From positions 1 to 64,000 of the forward strand of contig JAJAGP010000348.1 in assembly GCA_025084515.1 (NCBI GenBank): a stretch of 64,000 bases of DNA, read 5' to 3'. The position numbers were made by a program, and so were the translations under genes. Source of the DNA: Ancistrus triradiatus. Taxonomy: Eukaryota > Chordata > Actinopteri > Siluriformes > Loricariidae. Within the stretch, counting starts at the first letter, position 1; each line of letters begins with the position of its first letter. Below the pieces are notes generated by a model that made no database searches, had not been told where the DNA came from, and saw only the letters and a list, made by a program, of their open reading frames with translations. Positions 20,693 through 31,859 of the stretch are shown here, one piece after another.

Positions 20693-21343
20693 CTGAATCC
20701 CATTTCAAAGGCTGCATTCTTTGAAGCATGTGGTCCACACGGTCTATGAACTTGGAAGGCTGGGTAGACCGCGGCAAAGGCCGAACTGAAATGAGACGGT
20801 CTACTACCTTTGATTTCCTTTTTGCGTCACAGTACCACTGTTCCTACCCTCACTCTTCAGCGCCTGCACCGTATCACAAAACAGCTATAATCTTTATAAA
20901 ATTTTGAGCTTAGTTTTTATGCTGTTTTTGGTTGTTCAATTATTGGAGGAGGAGGAGACGCTTCAACGCAGGCACTGGCATTCATTCCCCATGCAGTTTA
21001 ATAAAGGTCTTCGTTTGCTCCTTGCTTCCTAAAACAAAAGAAAAAAAGTTGTGCCTTTGCTTTTTAACATTTAGCTATTCAAATTTAAAAATCCTTACAT
21101 TTAAATAATGTATACTCCTCAGCCAACCGTTCGTGAGTTCCTCTCACGCGCAATGCATGTCGGGATATGTTAGGTTGCAAAGGATACATCAGATGTATCC
21201 TTCGTTTTCAAGGAAAAGAAGACCGCATTTGTCGGCCGCATACAAAAGAAACTTCGAAATGGGACAGCATAGGAGTGACAATCTGATGCAATCGTTCTTA
21301 AAATGCAGCCTCCGAAGTATGCAGCCCCTGAAATGGGATTCAG
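20693..21343. mobile_element. Nested inner TIR element (about 650 bp)
   Basis: CTGAATCCCATTTCA at the left recurs inverted at the right (TGAAATGGGATTCAG), followed inward by GGCTGCAT-type sequence on both sides. No transposase is readable. It looks like a hAT- or PIF-type MITE, but the class is not settled. Confidence 0.65.
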
Positions 21344-21891
21344 CGATAGAGTAAACCTACTGACACGTGTGGCAGCATGCATGCCATTTTTTATGCATGT
21401 ACAAAAATTTGGCAACAGCAGCATTAGTTTCCCAGACTTATACATCGCCGTCTGTCTCTGGATAGTCTGAAGAATATTAATTTGAGCAGAGTTTTAAATA
21501 AGCTCTTACTTGAATATAACAGAATTTTCTTTGTTACTGAAATATATTTTCTCTAAAAACCAATGTCTTACATTCAGTGAAGAGACTGGAGCTGAAAATA
21601 GTTTAGGTAATAGAAGGCAATGATTGCAAGCAACCCTCGATATGAACATTAAATAACTTCAGAAAACAAATTGCTAAATTCTGGAATGACCTTCAGAGTC
21701 ATTGAGACTTTAATAGTATTGAAAAGCTGTGGGTAGCTATCAAGCTTTCTGCTAGGAAGGGGAGATTCTTAGCAAGAATAAAATAATAACTCTATGAAAA
21801 TATTTGTAGGCAGTGATTTTGCCATTTACTGGTTAGTCAGTGGTTTAAATTCTGACGTACCTCATTGTCAAGCTGTCAAAAGCATGTGACT

Positions 21892-21906
21892 GGCGCCATC
21901 TGGTGG
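21892..21906 (-). promoter_or_regulatory. CTCF-like motif, minus orientation
   Basis: This is the same 15-mer CCACCAGATGGCGCC on the opposite strand, so the pair points inward. Confidence 0.45.
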
Positions 21907-22037
21907 GCATAAAGAAATGTCTTTTTGTTTTGGTAAAATGTGCTGAGCGTGTCTTCAAATAGAGATGTAACAACATTGTGGATTATATTTAGGGCCCAAG
22001 CACCAGATGTGTAAGGGACCTACTGTTGCGATAAGGA

Positions 22038-22060
22038 TTATGTTGATGATGATGATGATT
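22038..22060. repeat. GAT microsatellite
   Basis: Short array of GAT units followed by GTTATT. Confidence 0.75.
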
Positions 22061-22709
22061 GTTATTATTACTCTTATCTCTTCTTCTTTTCCATTTATCC
22101 ATTGTGGCAACAGGGGAATCAAAGGAGCCCAGACATCTCTGTCCCCTGCAACTTCTATCAGCTACACTTGCGGGATCCACAGCACTCCCAGGCCAGCAGG
22201 GAGATATAATCCCTCCAGCAGGTCCTGGGCCTACCGAGGGGCCTCCTCCCAGTGGGATGTACCTGATATAGCTCCAGCGGGAAGCTTCCAGGAGGCATCC
22301 TTAGCAAATGCCTGAAACACTGCAACTGGATCGTTTCAATGCAAAGTAGTAGCAGTTCTACTCCAAGCTCCTCTCGGACTGCACCTCACCCAATCATGGA
22401 GAGTATGTCCAGCAACCTGACGGAAAAAGTTCATTTTAGCTGCCTGTATGGGTAAGATCATGACCATAGGTGAGAGTAGGGACCGATTGGTAAATTGAGA
22501 ACTTTGCTTCATGTCTCAGCTCCCTCTTCACCACTATTGTCCGGTACATCCATATTACTGCCGACGCTGCACCCAAACTACAGTCGATCTCATGATCCCT
22601 CTTCACATCACAAGACCATTGTTGTCTTATCCAATTATGGCATCGCCATCTGACAGCAGTACTAGTAGCTTTTCACTGATCTTGCCCACACCACTGTTCA
22701 TCTGATGCC

Positions 22710-22815
22710 TAAAGAAACTCTTTTCACTGTTGTGTTGTGTTTATTTGTTGATATTTGCCAGAGGTGTGTGGGCCTAACATCAACACCAGTGATTATATTT
22801 ATTATTAGAGCTTGA
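22710..22815. repeat. Dispersed repeat unit, related copy near 29340
   Basis: CACTGTTGTGTTGTGTTTAT, TTGTTGATAT and GTGTG..GGCC then AGTGATTATA recur with changes at 29345-29430 (CATTGTGGTGTCGTGCTTAT). Class unknown. Confidence 0.45.
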
Positions 22816-22852
22816 GCAGAGAGGTGCAAAGCTCTATCTTTTCCATACAGAT

Positions 22853-22898
22853 TCTTCTTCTTCTTCTTCTTCTTCTTCTTATTATTATTATTATTATT
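22853..22898. repeat. TTC then ATT microsatellite
   Basis: About ten TTC units are followed by ATT units. Confidence 0.93.
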
Positions 22899-22899
22899 C

Positions 22900-23770
22900 A
22901 AGAGTTAGCCATTTTTGGTTCCTGTGGGCAGAAACTTCTGTGTTAGCCAGTGCTACTTAGGCACAGAGGCTTGCACCCCCACGTGTCACCCAGGCACTTC
23001 ATAGTGTCACTGAATACGTCAAGAAGGCCCAACAACACCTCCAATTCCTCCAGTGTCTACAAAGAGTCAGCCTTCCACAACAGCTTCACTGCATCTTCTA
23101 CAGGTCAACTCTATAGAGCATCCTGACCAGCTGCATTACGGTTTGGTATGGCAGTGATACTGCTGCTGAATGCAAGGCCCTGCAGAGGGTGATAAAAAAC
23201 TCCCCAGTACATCACAGCAGCTGCCCTTCCTGCCATTCAGGAAGTCTACACTAAAAGATGTCTAAGGAAGGTCAGCAATTATCCTCAGACCCTAACACAC
23301 CCCAGCCACTTTCTGTTACAACCACTGCCATCTGGAAAAACCGAGCACCCAACCAGAACCGCCAGGCTCAAGAACAGCTTCTACCACCATGTTGTTATGA
23401 ACTATTCATACCAGTCACACTGACCACATAACCATGAATAACTTACTTCGGACTATTACTGTCATATCCCTGATCCCTGGTACATACTGTATCTAAATCT
23501 ACACCCTGAGCCCCACTAGCTCAGAGAGCTATTTGTACATTCTTTATACCATCTAAGGTGTATACTCCATATTGCACAAGACTGTTCTTTGCACATTCAA
23601 AATGACCATATACCATGCCAGTGGTTTGAAAATTTGCACTACATCTGTTATATTTATCTTATTCCCATTTCTATGTTTTTTTTTACATAGTATATTGTAT
23701 GTCCACCTAACTTTATTCTATATTTTGTTCACTGTACAGGTAATATGTCAATAAAGTAGAATTAAATTGA
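22900..23770 (+). mobile_element. LINE 3' fragment (Rex1/CR1-like)
   Basis: The translated traces VKKAQQHLQFLQ, SILTSCITVWYGSDTAAE and LLQPLPSGK followed by TARLKNSFY match the C-terminal part of CR1/Rex-type LINE proteins. The tail is GTCAATAAAGTAGAATTA. It is truncated at the 5' side and carries frameshifts. Confidence 0.8.
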
Positions 23771-23924
23771 ATATGACACTCTAGTGTCACTAGGGTGTCA
23801 CTCTAGGTATGAGGCATAGCAGCAATATCTGATAACAGAAAGAGTTGCTGTTTCACCAAACTTTGCTATACATCAGCTTAGTGCTTCCTTTGATTCATTT
23901 CAGACATGATTTCATTCCCCAATC

Positions 23925-24110
23925 CACCCCCCCGTGGGTTTCCTCCCACATACCAAAGACATGCATTAGGTTAACTGGAGACTCTAAATTGGTCCATGAC
24001 TAGTGTGTTTATGTAACCTTGTGAAAACTCCACAGAGAAAGGACCCAGGTCACTCCACCTGGGAATCAAACCCAGGGCCTTCTTGCTGTGTTGCGATGGT
24101 GCTACGCCGA
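23925..24110. repeat. SINE-like dispersed fragment
   Basis: GTGGGTTTCCTCCCACATAC, AAGACATGCATTAGGTTAAC and GGGAATCAAACCCAGGGCCT are typical of a dispersed fish repeat with a tRNA-like B-box. Pieces also occur at 31250-31420, 34800-34880 and 51885-52090. Confidence 0.6.
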
Positions 24111-24539
24111 GCCAAGGTTGCTGAATAGGTGAGTGTTGTGATAAGCATTCTGTTTAATGCCCCAACAGAACACTGCTGTTTCAATTTTTTTCTTGAGCAC
24201 TAGTGAATTTACTAGCTACTTTAACTTATAGATAACGTAAGCAAACTGTGCCGTTAGCACTTAACTTACCAGACACCACACCGTGCGTTTTAGTCACTTT
24301 TTATATGTAAATGACGTTATACCTTTGATGTACTGACTTAAATGACCTTTAAAATTTATTTGGCATAAAGAAGAAATCTGCGTTCTCTCTCTTGTGGTCT
24401 CTTTCCAAAACAGATTGGCGCAGACCCTGGCTGCAGGCTCCTGTAATATCACAAGACTACCCCACCAACTGGGTCTGTCTGGGTCTGGATGGAACAGAAA
24501 AGGGCTTGATAATGTTGTATAATGAGAACCACCTAATTA

Positions 24540-24571
24540 TACAGTGCTTGAAAAGCTTTTCAAGCACTGTA
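24540..24571. repeat. Perfect 32-bp palindrome
   Basis: The half-site TACAGTGCTTGAAAAG is followed immediately by its exact reverse complement. The half resembles the first bases of a Tc1-type TIR, including the TA duplication. Confidence 0.95.
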
Positions 24572-25014
24572 TGTTGTTATCTTTCATACTTCTTCTTATC
24601 GTTGGCAGTTCTTTCTTCCACACATTTCTGCGATTAGTACAGCTCAAACTGTACAGACACGGTTCGAACACCGTTACATAGATAATCGCTTTGTGTGGTG
24701 TGCTGTGTGTTTTGGAGTTGATCCAATTTATTGATTTTAATAGATAATAGATAATAATAAAATAAAAAATCTCCCATAGAAACGCATTGATGGAATGTTC
24801 AGATTCAAATCTCAACTGACAAAAATCTAATTGTAACTGAAATCCCACCTTGTAATTGTAACTGTCACCACAGAGCAGACTCATTACCAGAGCACTCGCA
24901 CCACAGACTCAGTGACCTGTTACTACATCTTCAGATACATAAACATGTAAAAGCATTGCGACATGCCCTCGGATGCAGCCAAAAGTATTCGGACACACCA
25001 TCGCATGCATCCAA

Positions 25015-25235
25015 ATACTTTGTGACATAGCAACCATCTGGGACACAATAGCAAACGCCTAGCAACCACCTACCAACACCATAGCAACAACCTTGGATAC
25101 CTTAGCAACCACCTAACACCACCATATCAACGACCTGGGACATCACAGCAACTGCCTAGCAACCACCTAAATCATTAGATCAACCAGCTAGTCACCACCT
25201 GGGACACCATAGCAACCAACTAGCAACCACCCGCC
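25015..25235. repeat. Minisatellite of CATAGCAACCACCT-type units
   Basis: Diverged units of roughly 30 bp containing CATAGCAAC, CCTAGCAACCACCT and ACCTGGGACA repeat. The array is flanked by AGCCAAAAGTATT-GGACAC sequences on both sides (24978 and 25272), suggesting it is inside a DNA transposon. Confidence 0.85.
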
Positions 25236-25329
25236 CCCACCTGGCCAAAAGTAGTTGAACACAACCATAAAAACACAGCCAAAAGTATTGGGACACGCAC
25301 TTGTACGTGTCCAAAAGTATTTGGGGACA

Positions 25330-26139
25330 AGCCAAATTATTTCTTTGCCACATTTCAAGCACTGCTGTAGATCCTTCAGGAAATGCAGATCTAGTTTGCT
25401 CTACTGATTGATCTAGTAGTCCCAATTATGAAACTGCAATTCATGGCATGTCTACTCCTATTTTTTTTTCATTCATCTGTCACCTCCCCAATAAGCCAAA
25501 GGATAATGGTTGTTGTTGTTGTTTTTTGTTTTAATAACATTCAATATTTTAAGTGGTCTTATGATCAAAATACAATAAAATCCTAACAAAATAATAACAG
25601 GTATCATATTTATATTGAAGATGTTATGTTGAATCAAAATTTAAAATTTACCATTGATTGTAAGGATATTTTTACTTTTTCCACATCCATTGGATATTAA
25701 ATGTTGTTTAAACATCTTTTTCAACATTGAAATAACAACTGTCATTATTTCAAACGAATTTAAATGTTCGGTCATTTGCTAGCTGGAAAGGACCAATGTG
25801 AGAATACTGACAACTGATTATGTGGAGGTGATGGAAAGCTAATTAACAGACAATTAGTGGAATTAACACAAGTTCTAGTAAGTTATAGCAGTACTGTTGA
25901 ATTGATATTTTCTGCATCTTTGTATGCGTTGCTCATGCCAGCCTAACTTTAAATGCGTGTGTATATTAACCCATAGAACCTAATCTTCAGGCAGCATTTC
26001 ACAGCAACAACCATAGCCAAGTACCAGTCTTCTTCATTATTCATTGTTTTAAAAATGGCTAAATATTCATGGAATGTTCTTCTGTCAGTAGTGATAATTT
26101 TATCTTTAATGTGTAGAACTATCTGACAGGATATTTCAT
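25330..26139. other. AT-rich intergenic sequence
   Basis: No supported gene or element. Confidence 0.4.
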
Positions 26140-27120
26140 GCTTAGTCTGGTTAACTTTATTTCATTTGTTAATATAGTTCCATTCCTGCATTTCAGGCTT
26201 GGAACACATTTCAAAACAAAGTGGGATGCTAGTAATGAGGTTGTTTGTTTTATTTAAGCAAATGAACAAACCGCCATTCATCAATAGCTGATATAACCAT
26301 GTCCGGAGGCATCTGGGATGGACCAACACAGTGGAAATGAGTATTGTAATCAGAAAAGAAAAAAAAAAAAAAAACAGTATTCCAAATGTTTTTTGGAAGA
26401 AATGGACGCTGTGCCAAAGATGAAAAGTACCATCCAGCATATTATCAGTAACAAATTCAAAAACCAGGGTCTGACATGGTATGAGGTTGTACCAGTGCCC
26501 TTGGCAAAGGTCATTTACACTTCTGTGATGACAGCATTCATGCAGAAAAGTACAATGAGATTTTAAAGTAGCATATGCTGCCTTCGAACAGCCCTCTTTT
26601 CCAAGGACATTCATTTTTCAGCAAGACAGACTACATACTACCATGGCTTGAAGAGGGTACAGGTACTTGCGTGCCTGCCGTCCTGACCTGTTCCCAATAG
26701 AGAATGTGTAGAGACTTGACAAATGTGACAACAACCCCATACTGTTGCACACCTGATGTGTTTGCAGGAAGAACGGTACAAAATAAGACCTGAAACACTT
26801 CATTGCTTGGTATCCTCGGTGCCAAAACGTATTTTAAGGAATGGCAACATTAAAGCATTTACCACTTTGTACTGTCCCAACCTTTTTGGAATGTTTTACA
26901 CCCTAGAAGTGCTGTGAGAAGGAATGGTAAATTTCTTTGGAATGTGTTGCAGGCCTGAAATTCAGGAATGGATGTTTATTAACAATTTCAATTAAGTTGG
27001 CCAGACAAAACATTAAATATATTTTGCTCATACTGCCTGAAATAAAAATAAAAGTCGAAGTAAATATAATAAACACTGTTTTGTTTGTTTGTTTGGCAAT
27101 TTCCATATCATCCCAAAATT
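26140..27120 (+). mobile_element. Degenerate Tc1-like transposon (family also at 37245 and 60250)
   Basis: The plus strand has broken transposase homology: GGAAGAAATGGACGCTGTGC, then GCCCTTGGCAAAGGTCAT, TTTTCAGCAAGACAGACTA and CCTGTTCCCAATAGAGAATG (the PIEN motif). GTTGCAGGCCTGAAATTCAG at 26948 is the subterminal repeat, and its inverted partner is at 26180-26205. It is heavily decayed. Confidence 0.8.
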
Positions 27121-27574
27121 TTATGATTTAGTGTAACTTAATATGGGATAGCCTTTCTCATTTCCTTAAATGTCTTGTGCTTCAATGTGCAGACAGCTTT
27201 TTACTGAAAGAAGAGTCAACGCCATTCTAGTCAATGGTATTGGCTTCAAACAGTTGATGAGTATTTGGAAAAACTGCATTAGACAACCTTCTGGTTATTG
27301 TTTTTCTCCAGAGTCTATTTTCTGTGGTCTTGAATTCTACTGACAGATATTGAAGTGTTTTTCTCCTTTCTTTGGGAACTGTACATTTCAGAAAATGCTC
27401 ATCCCTGCTTTGGGCTTACAGATCCTTTTGACTTTCTGGCCACATCACCTGTCGCTTCAAAGTGTTGATCTATTTTCTTAATACCCGATTGTGAAATCGG
27501 GATTGGCTGTGACTTTAGCTGTAGATAGCCTGACGAAAAACAGCTATGTAGTTTATGACAGAATCCCCTGAATG

Positions 27575-27930
27575 ACACAGTCACTGACAAAAAAATCAAG
27601 CACCCAGATTGTTGGATTGCTGCAAACCTCAGCATGAAGTTGTCTCAGGCAGATATGTAAATAATTACAGGTGTGGTCTGATTAGACATTGCTCCCAACA
27701 CCTCCGAACAAGTAACTCAGAACAGCCTAGATGGTGGGCCAATATTCTCACTCCAATGATGTGCCCCCTCTCAAAGTCTGTCAACTTGGCAAAATATCTT
27801 CGACTGCATCATAGTGGCAATGTCTAGTAGTCAACAATCTCTCATCAAGAGTACACTACCCAAAAGCAGCCTCTGACAGTCTTTTTATAGGGGGACTCAA
27901 GACTGCATACTGTAGGTCTCTACCTGTAGA
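27575..27930. mobile_element. Rearranged Tc1 fragment (family at 61410-64000)
   Basis: TGACAAAAAAATCAAGCACC and GTCTCAGGCAGATATGTAAA match the outer element near 61415/63025. The following part (27680-27900) is antisense homology to its transposase start near 63130-63330. The two blocks make an internally deleted or inverted derivative. Confidence 0.72.
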
Positions 27931-29340
27931 TATCGGTCACCTGGTTCCATTTAAGAAATTGTTTTTCAACTTTGTGATGGGCTATATCAGGTGTGGCAGA
28001 TTACTAACTAACAAGTAATCTTATAAGAGAAGATATTTTAGAAGATATTGACCACCCATCCATGTGTCAGTTTATTCAATTAATATCAAACATTAAAATT
28101 TACTCAAATTTATATCACACATTTTAGAAGACTATGTATTTAGATATTATCCCAACAACAGTCCACTGGTAGTATATAAAGGCAGCACAGGCAGCAAAGT
28201 AAACTGGAGATATTTCACATTGCTTGGACGAATAGCAATGAAACTTCATCACAACATCCAGCTATTCAGCAACCTGCGGATGCAGTATTTGTGTAGACTT
28301 CTGTTTTATTATCTGAATTAACTCTCCAAGACTTCATCATCTCTTGCTTTCTCTAAAATCATCTAGAGTTTAGAAAAAGTAGTTTACCATCAGTTGTGTA
28401 GTTACCTCAATCGTAACAATAATTATGAAATATCATAGTACCTAAACTGCATTATTTAGGGCAGGGACCCCCTTTGTCAATCAGAATATTTAAATTATTA
28501 TTGGTAATAAATGTATTATTTAGGTAATTTAGTTTATTTCTTACATAGAAGAGCACAATCCAGCTGTGACACCCCTACTTTGCCAAGGTGCTCAGTTAAA
28601 TACGACCACTGTGATCAATGCAGCTCTTTTAAATACTGAGAGGAACCCCGTACGAGCCCCCAAATCTGTTACATCCCAGTCTATGCTTAGAACACCACAG
28701 TAAAAAAGGGCTAATGGGGAAGGGTAGAAAATATCCAACAATGCCCATCACAAATACTATAAAGAAATAGCATCACAAAACCATGGCCAAAGTGAAAATC
28801 AGAGTAACAACAGGAAGATTTCAGATATCAAACACACTAGTATGCAAGCAAACGTGAGCTAAAGCAGGCCGAAGCAAGCACCAAACCTCAGGAGCAGAAT
28901 CTTAAATGAGTTTCAAATAAGCATCAAAGCGATTTTAAACCAACATGAAGCGCAGACACAAAGCATAACTCGCACTCCTCCACAGACATGACATCAGCAA
29001 CCTCTGACATGCTCAGGCACAACTGACATGCCACAAACTGAAAACGAAAAAAGAATCCACAATAATTCAATCGACTCAAGCACAGGTTGTAATATTTTTC
29101 CATAATGATTAGTAAGATTTATTTTTCCATGACATGGCCATCCAACAGGAAGGTGACAATCAATAACTTGGCCCTGCATTGCTTTATATGGCTGTAACGT
29201 CACAGGTTATTGGTTAGGATGGTTACAATGATATCCACATGCCCAGAGTGACACCCTGGTATAAAGCCACCATTTCACAACAGAAAGTGTGCCTTTGTCA
29301 GAAATCTCCTAAATTTCAGCTATACAGCTGTTACATGCTT
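27930..29340. other. Intergenic sequence, nothing supported
   Basis: No conserved coding or repeat signal recognised. Confidence 0.4.
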
Positions 29341-29620
29341 TCTTTATTCCTAAACGCTTTTCATTGTGGTGTCGTGCTTATTTATTGATATCAGCAGTGG
29401 TGTGAAGGCCTCTGCCCATAATGATTATCCCTGGTTAAAGTCACTTAGCTTTTAACTCCTGAATATTTTCCCCACATCCAATACAGTGACTATGGGAACT
29501 AACTGTCCCTCATCATCTAATATATTCCAGATCCTAACACATGCTACTGCAATGTTATAACCAACTTCACTTGTTATTCAGACTGTTCGTAGTTTAAATG
29601 ATTTCACTGATGAGTGTATA

Positions 29621-31220
29621 CTGGTCCTTCTCAAAAAATGAGCATATTGTGACAAAGTTAATTCTTTTCCGTAATGTAATGATAAAAATTTAACTTTCAT
29701 ATATTTTAGATTCATTGCACACCAACTGAAATATTTCAAGTCTTTTATTGTTTTAATACTGATGATTTTGGCATACAGCTCATGAAAACCCAAAATCTCA
29801 CAAAATTAGGCATATCATGAAAAGGTTCTCTAACGAGCTATTTAACCTAATCATTCTGAATCAAAAACGAATTAACTCTAAACACCTGCAAAAGATTCCT
29901 GAGGCTTTTTGAAAACTCGCCCCATCCTGGTTCATTACTCAAAAAACCGCAATCATGGGTAAGACTGCCGACCTGACTGCTGTCCAGAAGGCCATCATTG
30001 ACACCCTCAAGCAACCGAGGGTAAGACACAGAAAAGAATTTTCTGAACGAATAGGCTGTTCCCAGAGTGCTGTATCAAGGCACCTCAGTGGGAAGTCTGT
30101 GGGGGAAGGAAAAAGTGTGGCAGAGAAAACGCTGCACAACGAGAAGAGGTGACCGGGCCCTGAGGAGGATTGTGGAAGAAGAGGGCCGATTCCAGAGCCA
30201 CCGTGCACAGGCGTTTGTGCAGGAAATGGGCTTACCGGTGGCCGCATTCCCCAGGTCAAGCCACTTTTGAACCAGAAACGGCGGCAGAAGCGCCTGACCT
30301 GGGCTACAAGAAGCAGCACTGGACTGTTGCTCAGTGGTCCAAAGTACTTTTTTCGGATTGATGAAAGCAAATTTTGCATGTCATTCGGAAATCAAGGTGC
30401 CAGAGTCTGGAGGAAGACTGGGGAGAAAGGAAATGCCCAAAATGGTCTGAAGTCCAGTGTCAAGTACCCCACAGTCGGTGATGGTCTGGGGTTGCCATGG
30501 TCAGCTGCTGGTGTTGGTCCACTGTGTTTTATCAAGGGCAGGGTCAATGGCATCTAGCTATCAGGAGATTTTGGAGCACTTCATACTTCCATCTGCTGAA
30601 GAGCTTTATGGAGATGGAGAAGAGTTCATTTTTCAGCACGACCTGGCACCTGCTCACAGTGGCCAAAACCACTGGTTTAAATGGTTTACTGACCATGGTA
30701 TTACTGTGCTCAATTGGCCTGCCAACTCTCCTGACCTGAACCCGATAGAGAATCTGTGGGATATTGTGAAGAGAAGGTTGAGAGACGCAAGACCCAACAC
30801 TCTGGATGAGCTTAAGGCCGCTATCGAAGCATCCTGGGCCTCCATAACACCTCAGCAGTGCCACAGGCTGATTGCCCTCCATGCCACCCACGCCACATTG
30901 AAGCAGTCATTTCTGGCAAAAGGATTCCCGACCAAGTATTGAGTGCATAAATGAACATAATAATCTGAAGGTTGACTTTTTTTTTTTGTATTAAAAACAC
31001 TTTCTTTTATTGGTCGGATGTGAAATATGCTAATTTTGTGATGATTTTTGGGTTTTCATGAGCTGTATGCCAAAATCATCAGTATTAAAACAATAAAAGA
31101 CTTGAAATATTTCAGTTGGTGTGCAATGAATCAAAAATATATGAAAGTTTAATTTTTATCATTACATTACGGAAAAGAATTAACTTTATCACAATATGCT
31201 AATTTTTTGAGAAGGACCAG
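29621..31220 (+). mobile_element. Near-intact Tc1-like transposon (1600 bp)
   Basis: The ends CTGGTCCTTCTCAAAAAATG and its inverted copy at the right are flanked by TA. TIRs are about 200 bp long and nearly identical, pointing to a fairly recent insertion. The transposase lies on the plus strand between them with only a few frame breaks. Confidence 0.96.
29955..30942 (+). pseudogene. Tc1-like transposase, a few frameshifts from intact
   Basis: It begins MGKTADLTAVQKAIIDTLKQ and continues with CSQSAVSRHLSGKS, an N-terminal helix-turn-helix, in one frame. Near 30125 the frame shifts (RRIVEEEGRFQS), again near 30250 (KRRQKRLTWA), then FFRIDESKFCMSFG with a catalytic Asp, and a last frame (30457-30942) with FIFQHDLAPAHSGQ and NSPDLNPIENLWDIVKRRL, ending in a stop. 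All catalytic residues of the DD34E core can be seen, but at least three frameshifts prevent a full protein. Confidence 0.93.
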
Positions 31221-31244
31221 TATCTATTTTTATCTGAGGGGAGA

Positions 31245-31440
31245 GCATGATGGACCAGTGATTAGCACGGTCACCACACATCTTCAGAGACCCAGCTTCA
31301 AGTCTCAGCCGCTGCCCGTGACAGTTTTCATGCTCTCTCTCATTTCAAGGACATGCGTTCACTCAACTGGTGTCTCTAAAGTGTTCCAGTGAGAGTGTGT
31401 GCATGCAGAAATGAATCCTCTGATGCCACTTCAACCCTAT
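31245..31440 (+). repeat. SINE-like fragment
   Basis: GATGGACCAGTGATTAGCAC resembles a tRNA A-box head, followed by CTTCAAGTCTCAGCCGCTG. Related to the 23925 and 51885 fragments in the opposite orientation. Confidence 0.5.
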
Positions 31441-31859
31441 GCTGCTGGTTAGACTGGAAAATTGGTGAATGAACAAATATAAAACAGAAACCTTCAGTTA
31501 TATTTTATTCCTAATAACTAGGAATCATAGGCCTGCCAGTTGTGACATGGTTTATTTTCAGGTGTAAAATTAGGCTGATTAACATATTGCTTTATAATTT
31601 TTTTTTTTTAACTTGATAAAGGATGACATTAATAATGAAGCTGACTGATAAACTGGCTTTGTTTGAGTGCTAGATGGTTAGGAGTGTAATAAATGTTATG
31701 GAATATTTATTTGGTTTGTTTTAAACATGAAAAAGCTTTGTGCAGACAAAATCAGGTGTTGAAAATGAAAATTAATTAAGTTCTAATACTTTGAGAGCTT
31801 ATTACTAAAGAAAAGAAATGACAACAAGTGATGAGAACATAGCTGACTTTATTAAAGGA

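Larger units (their letters stand above)
20605..21921. mobile_element. TIR element (about 1.3 kb) with CTCF-like motifs in the repeats
   Basis: The left sequence CATTTTTTTATG, CCACCAGATGGCGCCAG, ACAT and the right end read inverted agree over about 36 bp with three mismatches. No transposase was recognised and another TIR element sits inside. Target duplication is unclear. Confidence 0.65.

Noticed and set aside
25192..25425. Protein of 77 codons
   Set aside because: Overlaps the minisatellite; repeat-encoded frame only.
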